64,000 bases of DNA from Patagioenas fasciata. Its lineage: Eukaryota; Chordata; Aves; Columbiformes; Columbidae. The first letter of the stretch is position 1. The number at the start of each line of letters is the position of its first letter. The DNA is taken from assembly GCF_037038585.1 (NCBI RefSeq), contig NC_092521.1, positions 75,169,398 to 75,233,397 on the forward strand, read 5' to 3'. Made by a program: the position numbers and the translations under genes. Below, piece by piece: positions 55,969-64,000 of this stretch. The notes beneath the pieces are model-generated. The model was not told the origin of the DNA. It did not search any database and worked only from the letters and a program-made list of their open reading frames with translations.

Positions 55969-57294
55969 CCAGGGCTCCATTCTGCCCTGATCTACTTGCC
56001 CTGCTGTGACCAGAGGAACATGCCTAAAAGCAGAAAGTCCCTGACAGGCGTGTGCCAGTGTCCCCTGCTTCAAAGGAAGGGGTGTGGGGGTGAGGAAGGG
56101 GTGACTTGCCTTCCCCAGGAGGGGGAGGCAGTGGCTCACCTCACCTGCCCAGGAACTTGAAAAGCTCCTGAAGGACAAGGAGCATGTTCCAGGACAGGGA
56201 ATGTCTGCCACTGCAGAACCATTACACCATCATGATCAGGGAAAGGGCAGCTGGCAGCTCAAGGCACAACCCAACTTTAAACCGGGTTCTAAGTGTAAGG
56301 AGATCTTTGGTGTTTGTCTCACAGGGGTTTATCACATGGGACAGCTTGGCGAAGAAGGTCTCCGGAGGATGGCAGCAATATGCCGGGCCTAGATTTTCTC
56401 CTATATTCAGCATCTCCAACAGCAGGTGACACTTAGGTTTCTACAGACCAAGACTGGTTCTACCAACATAACCCCAGGCCATACAGTGCCACTCATTCAA
56501 AGCCTGTGGCTAGGGCTAGGTACAGAAGCCACCTGGCAGGTCATGCAGGTGAAGGTCAACTGGAGCCAACACCAGCTGTCTCCACAATTCATAGCACTGC
56601 ACACAACTGACAAAGAACAATCATGAGGCAGATTTGGGCCTGCACAGTTTTCAGCAAAGCACTGGCTTGTGTGTGAAGACTTGAGTCCTCTGGTGTTGAT
56701 CAGTAGTGGAGTCCTGCTGCCCCAGCCTTCCACGGGCCAACCACTTCAAAAATTCACTGGTGGACACATAATTCATCAAGCAGCAAACTGCTTTCCCTTG
56801 CTCTTTGTGTGCCTTTCTGCCTTCCCTGTTCCCACCTAGCAGTAACTGTGAGATTAGACTGGGCAAAAATCTGTGGGATCAGCACTCTATGCCCCTGTTG
56901 GCTACCTCTTAATTTGCAGCAGCCTGCCTTGAGACATCTGTTAAAACAAAAAAAAATGTACACCTATGGTTTCTATAGGTATCTTCTGTACGAACTGCCA
57001 CCTGCACCCTTCCCATCTGCTCCTGCATGGCTTGGATGAGATGCTGGCACTTGGAGGAGGGAAAAAGATGGCTTTGGGCTTTTGAAATGTTCCCCAAAAT
57101 GAACCCAGGCAGCCAGGAAGCAGCTTCTCAGCCTGAAGCTCTGAGAACTTTGGAACTACCTCTTGCAACTACTTAAGACATAGTTACTGTCCCTGTCATC
57201 CAGGGCCAGGCTTCCTTGCCTTCCTCACATTCCCACAGCGTCTGAGAGGCCAGCCACAACAGTTACAGTCTCTCTGTTGCTCACTTTCTCTCAG

Positions 57295-59400
57295 CCAGCG
57301 GGAGAGGCATTGAGAGAAGCGCTGAGCAAAAGAACCTGCAAGAACAGCTGCGTAAAGTGCAGGAAGAGCTTTATCACCTGTGATGGAGGGTGCAGGATGT
57401 TGCTGAGCATGCTCTCCAGGAAGTCTTGAAGCAGGCTGAGGTCCCAGCTTCAGCATTCACAACACTGGAGTGAGCAGCCCCTCCATTCTGATATTGGTCC
57501 ATCAAAGCAGAGCAAACTTGGGAGGTTTCTGCGCAATTCCAGCATTGCTTATGTGCAAGTTTCACCTTGTCCCAGTTCACCTTGGCTTGCTTTGCAGTGG
57601 GGCTGCTTTCCCCATTCTTCTGCCTTCCAACAGGTGCTCTTCTCTAGATTCATTCCCAGGCTGTTCAAGAGATAATCCATCAAGTCTTGGAGAAGGTGGA
57701 AGAAAAGGAAGTTTCGATGCTGATGACGCCCTCAAATAATCAGGTGCCCTGACATTGTGCAAACAAATTGGTTCCAAAACGCCTCCTGTCCAGCTTGACC
57801 AGGCTGGCATTTGAACACATGAGTGGTAGGAGAGAAGGGGTGAGAAGTCAAGGGCCACCTCATGCCCTAAAAATGTACCCACTGGCAGAATCTGTAAAGG
57901 GCCAAACCACATATGAAGAACCAGATGCCTAGCTGACATTATTGTCTTTTTCCACAGACTATATTGACATTTTGATGAGTCCTTGCTGTGTGTTCCAGAG
58001 GCATCATGCCAGTAAGAAAGAGCAGAATCCCACTGCATGACTACCTAGACATTTCTCAAGTCAACAGTTCTGATGTTGCAGAATGATCGTGCTCATGTTT
58101 TAATTTCCAGGGGCACCCGACATTCATTCAAGGCCTTCTCCATCCTTCCAAAGAGACAGAGACTTTTTGTATTCCCTGCCAGTACTGCATTACGTGAGGA
58201 GTCCTGAGGTTATTCTTGAGCTAAGAACATCAAAAACCAGACAGAAAACAGTTGGCAGGAGGAACCAAATATGCTGCAGACAGTTGGTTTTAGCCTTGTC
58301 TTTGTTCCTCCAAACTTCTTTTTCCTACCACCTTCTTGCATGGACATACTCACCTCCTGTGTCTCCCTGCTGAGCAGTTCCTCTCCCAGAGTACCCCAGG
58401 TGCTCTTGGTCCTGCAGTCTTTGTCTTTCTAGTCTCTGCAAACAGTGTCAGGATGGCTGGAGAGAAGACAAGGTGCCTACAGAGGTCTGGGCTGTGAGCT
58501 GCCCAGGGCTCTTACCAAGCACAAGAGGGTGCTGAGAGCCTGCACTGCTGAAAGGCCCCGCATTGTGTTTGCAAGCCCTCCTGGCACTGCTACTGAGCTG
58601 CCTGTGCCATCTGAACAGATGGCTGGTGCCAGTGGAAGGAGGTGGGGCTGGATGAGAGGGAGCAATCGCTTTCCCTTACAACAAAGGCTGGTCCAGGTGG
58701 GCCCTTAGGTGCCCCCTGCTCTGGGCAGGTGCCTTTCAGCCACACTGTTCCTTGCTTGTTCTTGGTGAGTTGCTCCAGAGTGGGAGAGACCAGAGAGCTT
58801 CTTTACAGAGTGGTCAGGCATTGGAATGACCTGCCCAAGGAGGTGGTGGACTCGCCGTCCCTGGAGGTTTTTAAACTGAGATTGGACATGGCACTTAGTG
58901 CCATGATCTAGTAAACGGACTAGAGTTGGACCAAGGGTTGGACTTGATGATCTCTGAGGTCTTTTCCAACCCAGTCGATTCTGTGAGTCTGTGATTCTAC
59001 AGGTAGTGCACCCAGCTCCCTGCCATTGAAGTGCTTCTCCGCTGAACAGGTCTTGTGAGGTGTGAATTCTTGTGACTGCTTCCATGTTGGGTACCTGCAG
59101 GGTCTGGCCAAAGGCAGTGGCTGGGGTTCAGAGCAGAACTGATTGGCCACATAGGTTCTTCATCCTCTGATGCTGTCAGCAGCAATAAGAGCCAGGGCAC
59201 CCTCCTCCTTTCAGCCTGAAAATCATCTGGGAAAGTGCTGACCCTTCTCTGGAAATCAGGGACACGTCTCCATCAGGCTCTGTCAAAATCGTTCCCAGAG
59301 CAGGCACCACTACCATGGACTGTGTTTCAGGAACAGTGCGTCTTAGAGACAGCATCTCCAAAGGATTTTGCTGTCTACAGAAGTGATTTCTCTAGAGTGT
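57295..59400 (+). pseudogene. SUN3: Decayed SUN-domain gene, probably SUN3
   Basis: SUN proteins sit in the inner nuclear membrane and, with KASH partners, form LINC complexes; SUN3 is testis-expressed in mammals. Recognisable parts: a coiled-coil exon (57,295-57,473) with NLQEQLRKVQEELYHL, then TGA at 57,381, then VQDVAEHALQEVLKQAEVP; a second exon (57,659-57,790) with AVQEIIHQVLEKVEEKEVS, a shift of frame, then DDALK, TAA at 57,737, SGALTL, matching the conserved start of the SUN domain; and a SUN-domain exon (59,215-59,400). The last has KC-stop-PFSGNQGHVSIRL, where TGA at 59,239 replaces the near-invariant tryptophan, then VKIVPRAGTTTMD in a second frame and SPKDFAVY in a third. Position beside C7orf57 in divergent orientation matches human SUN3. 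Many independent lesions make sequencing error an unlikely explanation. Confidence 0.8.
58775..59003 (+). mobile_element. CR1 LINE 3' fragment inside the SUN pseudogene
   Basis: Reads TGGTCAGGCATTGGAATGAC, TGGACTTGATGATCTCTGAG and the tail TTCTGTGAGTCTGTGATTCT. It is the same subfamily as 10,063-10,190 and lies between the second coiled-coil exon and the SUN-domain exon. Confidence 0.92.
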
Positions 59401-60591
59401 TCAACAGGGGTTGCATAGCATTTCTAAGGGTGGGTGAATACTGCTCAAAGAGCCCAGCAACCTGCATCTTCCTCCTGGCTCGCAGAAGAAACAAGCTTTT
59501 TGGAGTTGCTGCCTTTCCATTGCATTCCTCTTCCACCTAACAGACTCCTCGAAAGGAAGCTTGTGGAATAAGACGGTACTCCAGTGGGCACAGGCAGATG
59601 AAGGTGGCATAGCGTACACAGTCCTAGGTCTTCCTGGCTTCCGTTCCCAGTCGGTATTCATCATCCTCAGGCTACCCACCTTGCACTGGGAATATCTGCT
59701 CCTTTACTGACTGCCAGCCTAGACTCATTGAGTAGGCAAGTGTGACATGCTACCTAGCTGCACTTTCTCATCTTCTTCCTGTGCTCGTCTTCCTTGGACT
59801 ATGCAGTGGAAAGAAACTGGTACTTCACCCAGTGAAATTAAGCCTTCCCACCATGTACCAGGCATTCTTGCTGACTCCACCCCTGCCATTCTTTAGGGCC
59901 TGAAGGAAGAACACGAGGAGCAGGGAATGTTCTGGGGCAGTTTGTTTTCCAGGCAGCACCAGACCTTCCAGCTGAAGGTACAGGGCAAATGGAGAGGAGA
60001 ATTATAGGAAAGGAGGAGAAATTAAGCTGGCTGAGGAGAAACCTCCCTGCCAAAAGGCTAGAGGCAGCCAGTTCCTTGAGCATGTGCCATACTGGCCTTT
60101 CTTTTGCTTGAACTTCCTAAAAGCATGTGCCTGGACTGTTCTACTGTTGTTGCTGGTAGTGAGGAGTGACAAGGAGACCACTCTGTTTTGCTGGGTTTTT
60201 AGAGAATGTAAAGAGACGTTACACTAACAGGACTGGGTCTTCTGACTGTGGGACTTGTAGCTCAAAGCAGGCAAGAAGGACTTGCCAACCTATCTGGTGA
60301 AGCTTTTGGAAGCTGCTTCTTCCTTTCCTGCTCTTATGGCCAAATGAGGTAGAGCAGGATAAGAACAGCAAAAGGCCTCGCAGGGCAGCCAGAATGAGCT
60401 GTTGAATGAGTCAATCTCTGCAGCATTATTGTGTCGGTAGCCACATGCCAGAGAGGAAAAAGCAACTCGTTTCTGCTTCTTCTAATTTCATAATGAAGCC
60501 TCTGCGTTTGTGAATTACATCCAGCAGCAAGTTCTGATCCACCAAGGACACGTGTCAGTATTGACTCAGGGTCCCACAGTGGTGAGTTAGG
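59401..60591. other. Downstream part of the SUN region
   Basis: The remaining SUN-domain exons should lie here. Only a weak resemblance was seen near 59,560 (a possible DGTPVGT), too little to call. No other gene is recognised. Confidence 0.4.
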
Positions 60592-60687
60592 AGAAGCACT
60601 GAGTGAAACCCTGACGCTGCAAGAACAGCTGCAGAAGATGGAGGAAGAGCTTCATCACCTGCGACAGACCATAAACGATGTCACCAC
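60592..60687 (+). pseudogene. Second copy of the SUN coiled-coil exon fragment
   Basis: This frame reads EALSETLTLQEQLQKMEEEL, then HHLRQTINDV, clearly related to the coiled-coil exon at 57,295 in the same orientation. It has no stop; where the first copy has TGA, this one has CGA. Homology ends where the right CpG island begins. It could be part of a second, lost SUN gene or a tandem duplicate. Confidence 0.55.
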
Positions 60688-61050
60688 CCCGCCTGCCTGC
60701 TGCGCCACAACAAGATGGCGACCGCACGCCTGACGGGGGACAGGCCGGGCCTTGGGCGGCCTCGGCGGCTACAGGCTACTCCCCGTGGGCCGCCCCCGTT
60801 GCTATGGGGCGAAGGAGCCGTCAGTGGCTGCACCCGCCTCGCCGCTTGTTTCCTCCGGCTTCTTTCCCCCAGGCGGCCGCGGTCGCTTTGTGGCGGGGCT
60901 GCTCAGCGCTCCAGCGCAAGGAGGGGGGCGGCTCGCGGGCTTTCCTGAGGCACCGCGGCCGTGGCTGTGGGCTGGAAGTTCCCGGCACGGTGCAGCCACC
61001 GAGGGATCGCGCAGCGCCGTCCCCTTTGTTCAGCCCCTGGCCTTGTGTCC
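60680..61050. promoter_or_regulatory. Second CpG island (right arm)
   Basis: About 370 bp of CpG-rich DNA. The part from 60,790 to 60,920 is an inverted copy of the C7orf57 island; the part before it (including AACAAGATGGCGACCGCACG, a YY1-like AAGATGGCG) has no match in the left arm. CpG richness of an unused duplicate would normally decay, so some promoter activity is possible. Confidence 0.55.
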
Positions 61051-61114
61051 GTAGGCAGGTGTAGCTCAGGCTCGAGCTGCCCACGTCTGGGTGCCAGGGC
61101 ACCTCTGCTGCTTC

Positions 61115-61345
61115 ATAGAAGGTTCAATCTGAATATGAAGAGAAACTTCTTTACTTGGTGGATGCCAAAGTACTGGAACAAGCTGCTCAGAGACATTATG
61201 GAGTCTCCTTCTCTGGAGACATTCAAAACCCACCCGGACACATCCCTGTGCGATCTGCTCTGGGTGAACCTGCTTTAGCTGGTGGGTTCGAGTAGGGGAT
61301 CTCCGAAGGTCCCTTCCAACCCCAACTATTCTGTGATTCTGGAAT
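61115..61345 (+). mobile_element. CR1 LINE 3' fragment
   Basis: Reads GGAGACATTCAAAACCCACC and the tail CCCAACTATTCTGTGATTCT. It interrupts the right arm only, so it inserted after the inverted duplication formed. Confidence 0.92.
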
Positions 61346-62146
61346 TCATGCAGTTACTGAAGCCAAGTCAGAGAGAAGGAGCTTTTCTCACAGTGCCAGG
61401 GGAAGAGCTGGCCGTTTAGAGGGACGTTGGGAAGATCTTGGTGGGGGAATGTGGAGCCAATGGCTGGCATTGCTTGGGGCTGCTGGAACAGTGCCATCCA
61501 CATGCTTTTTCGCTTGCTGGTTCCCACCTGACTAAGGTTCCTCAAGTACCAGCTGCACTGTGAGCACCTTTGCCATTCCCAAGTCAATGTACCTGTATCC
61601 TCTTGCACTCTGACTGTTGGCATTGTCTCCTTTTGTAAAGGTCTTCTAGAAGAGGTCAGGTAGAAAAAAGTGCTCTGGAACACTTTGCCCTCTAGGTGAA
61701 TCTCAGCAGGGGGCAGCTTGTCCAACTGGGGTTGCTGCTCCCGTTTAGAAGAAATTTCAATTTTGTTTATCAATCTTAAGCCACAGCATGCAGTGGAGAT
61801 CAGAGATAGTGGCAGCCCAGCAAAGTGCAGAGAAGGAGAGCATAAGGGACAATTGGATGTCACGGTTTCTGATGGACCAATTAGGGAAGTGAGAGCAAGC
61901 ATGGTCTAATGTTTATTTGCCCCTGAAACCAGGGAGAGCAAGTGCTTTGGGTTGTTATTTCATGGAGCTGAGTTGAGCCTAGCTGACATCTGTGTGTCCC
62001 CAAGAGCTCCTGGATAGGCTGCCTGCCTTCAGATAGTGTCCTTACACCTATGAAACAGCCTTTGCTGCACTTGGCGTCACATCAGTAAGTGCCCTGTGCA
62101 CCTTTCATGGCATAATTCCTGACTTCCTCCTCTCTTTTGCTTCAGT

Positions 62147-62552
62147 GCAATGAAAGCACTACACTCCTGTGACAAGGAGGTCTTCTCCAGCAGCATATGC
62201 TGCATCTGTCTGGTAGTTGCACTGCTCCAGTCCCCCAGCAACCAATGAGCTATGGCAAGTCGTCTGAGACCCTGCATAACTTCTTGGGTTCTGTCTTCAC
62301 CTGTTAAGCATTTCAGAATCATTTTGTGATAAAGTGCCACACAGGAAAGTAACCCTGGCACAAACAAGCATTACATCTCTGCCTTCAGGAGCTCTCTTTC
62401 CTCTCTACCAGAATATAGGATTCACAGAGAGTTTAAGGCTGATGACCATCGTGACAACAGTCATCAGCTGGGAAGGGGGCTTTTTGATATGGATGTGGAA
62501 AGGCTTCCTCAGCAGTATGTTGAGGGCAAGGAAAAGGCAGAAAAAAAAGAAG
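62147..62552 (+). pseudogene. Partial mirrored copy of C7orf57 (exons 2 and 3)
   Basis: The exon 2 copy reads KHYTPVTRRSSPAAYAA as in the gene, but TAC has become TAG at 62,214-62,216, and the donor GT is GC. The exon 3 copy keeps its acceptor (CTTCAG at 62,383-62,388) and stays open throughout: LPEYRIHREFKADDH, then RGLFDMD. Its donor GTATG is replaced by GATAG. The first coding exon is missing and no later exons follow. It is therefore a truncated pseudogene, although the open exon 3 is noteworthy. Confidence 0.8.
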
Positions 62553-62849
62553 ATAGAATGCAGGGGCACTCTGGGACACAGCTTTGTTTGTGGTGCTTGG
62601 GAAGGTGCTTCTGACTGGGCCTGTGGGTTCTTACTGAAGGGAACCTGTAGTCCACTTGAGCTCCTGCACCTTCTGTGTTGCAGCTAGTGAGAAGAAAGCC
62701 ATGTGCGGATTTTAAACAGTCCAACCATTGTGCATGCTGTTTTGTCTAAAGAACGGGAAACATTAAATTTACCACAGGAGGTCACTGTTGTGCAGTGTTT
62801 ATGTGTGTCTGGCAGCATGATAAGCACAATCATTTCTCTTCTGAAAAAA

Positions 62850-64000
62850 CACTGTTATCAGCTCACGAAGGACTGGCAGTGACTGAACCCTTGACCCAGG
62901 GAAGGAGCATAAATTACATTGCCAATACTTATTCTTAAGCCTATACTTGCTGCTAAACAAGAACTTTTAGGTGTAGCGTGTGAGACACCTATGCAAAAGT
63001 GAGTACTGTGTATCTATCATCATGAAACTGTAGACGGCTTAACTAAGGAGAATAAAGTTACTGAAGTTGTGGAGCATGTAGTAATGCCCATTGAATAAAT
63101 GGAGCATCCTTGCTCTTCCATCCAGGATGCCCCTGAATTCAACCTCTGTCAACCAGATGGTGTCTGGTTTACTGACAGGAGTGCTCGCAAAATACAGGGT
63201 AAATGGCAAGGAATGGCTGCTGTTGTATTTGTAGCTGAAGAACCTTTAGTGACTGACTGAATAGAAGGTTTTGCTCAATTAGCGGAGCTCTATGCCATTG
63301 TGTTAGCTCCTAGAAGTGGTGCACAGGCCATGTACACTGTTTCTTCTGCTGTATGGGCTAGTGCTACACAATGGCTAGCAAATTGTGCAAATTCCCCATG
63401 TATCTCAATATATAGGGAAGCAAATACTATGAGCAAATATAAGATATTGACAAGTGTAATTCTAGTACTGCAAGTCATGTGGCAGCACACCAAAAAGTGG
63501 TGTTATTTACCTAGCCTTTCAGTACTCAAGCCCTTTTCTGCCTTGAATGCTGAATGGCTGCATGAATGATTTGGACACACTGAAACATATAATTTGCATC
63601 AGCATGCCAGAAGGCAAGCTTGGCCAATTACTAAGAAACAAGCAAATCATACAGTGACAACCAGTGGATTTTATAATGAAATTAAGGAGTCCAAAGTCAA
63701 AAACAAACAGGCCTTAGGGAAGGAAAAGTCCTTTGGGGTACCAGTCAAGTAGACTGTGTAAGACTCACGACATGTACCTCCAAGGGGTGAAAATTAATTA
63801 TGACCGCAGATCAAGTAGTGAGCAGTTTGGATAGTGTTTACCTTGCATGCAGTGCATCCAGATTGCAAACTGTAGCATGATTAAATCAATGGTTTGCTAC
63901 ACAACCAGTGGCACAAAACATACAGTCAAATAATGGATCACATTTTAAAAATAAATCAGTACAGGAATTGTGTCTTGTGCGTGGAGTTACATGGACTTTG
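62850..64000 (+). mobile_element. Degraded endogenous retrovirus, pol remnant (RNase H and integrase)
   Basis: The plus strand shows remains of retroviral pol: a connection-like region (about 62,850-63,000), RNase H (63,150-63,310, with the FTD and AELYA catalytic blocks), and integrase, including a degenerate zinc-finger region near 63,570-63,620 and a core segment with NNGSHF near 63,925. It is interrupted by several in-frame stops (for example 63,259) and frame changes, so it is inactive. No LTR, gag or env is seen; the element runs off the right edge. The class is uncertain: the core looks more ERVL- or gamma-like than alpha-like, but this is only an impression. Confidence 0.8.

Larger units (their letters stand above)
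60790..62700. repeat. Right arm of the inverted duplication
   Basis: This is the mirror image of 51.35-54.09 kb. In order it contains a CpG-rich segment (60,790-60,920), a CR1 insertion (61,115-61,345), upstream sequence (61,370-62,125) and copies of two C7orf57 exons (62,147-62,257 and 62,389-62,552). About 180 bp near 61,500-61,670 has no match in the left arm, and about 1.45 kb of the left arm is missing here. Confidence 0.85.

Noticed and set aside
60678-61102. Open frames over the second CpG island
   Set aside because: Same composition effect; no shared protein sequence beyond what the duplication explains.

Overview
The window reads as nuclear DNA of a bird; I cannot name the species. 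It is AT-rich, has long introns and CpG-island promoters, and carries many fragments of CR1, the main avian LINE, several ending in the typical CR1 3' tail. Three genes show the gene order known from human 7p12 (SUN3, C7orf57, UPP1, ABCA13): here ABCA13, UPP1 and C7orf57 are all on the minus strand, and a SUN-domain gene lies on the plus strand on the far side of C7orf57. The splice models below were built by hand from reading frames, splice sites and recalled family sequences; nothing was aligned by software.

Layout. 1-13.4 kb: first two coding exons of ABCA13 (13,349-13,417 and 7,109-7,202); the rest of this very large gene lies beyond the left edge. 13.4-20.9 kb: intergenic, simple repeats only. 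20,873-21,090: an unidentified terminal coding exon on the minus strand. 22.3-31.1 kb: UPP1 (uridine phosphorylase), seven coding exons, with a one-base frameshift in the last. 33.2-33.8 kb: CpG island, the likely UPP1 promoter. 33.8-37.6 kb: two CR1 elements in opposite orientation, the larger about 3 kb with endonuclease and reverse transcriptase remnants. 44.0-52.8 kb: C7orf57, six coding exons, all in phase. 53.9-54.4 kb: CpG island between C7orf57 and the SUN gene.

54.4-62.7 kb is the unusual part. A plus-strand SUN-domain gene, at the place expected for SUN3, is broken in every exon I can recognise (stop codons and frameshifts). It is flanked by two arms of an old, diverged inverted duplication: the left arm (about 51.35-54.09 kb) is the 5' part of C7orf57, and the right arm (about 60.79-62.70 kb) is a mirrored, partly deleted copy with its own CpG island and copies of two C7orf57 exons. 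The window ends in a degraded endogenous retrovirus pol remnant.

The three intact genes are not an operon-like unit. UPP1 is a cytosolic pyrimidine-salvage enzyme, ABCA13 a giant membrane transporter, and C7orf57 is uncharacterised. What links them is conserved gene order. The most notable observations are the decay of the SUN gene beside an inverted duplication, the UPP1 frameshift, the unidentified terminal exon, and a pair of short hAT-like elements with target-site duplications.
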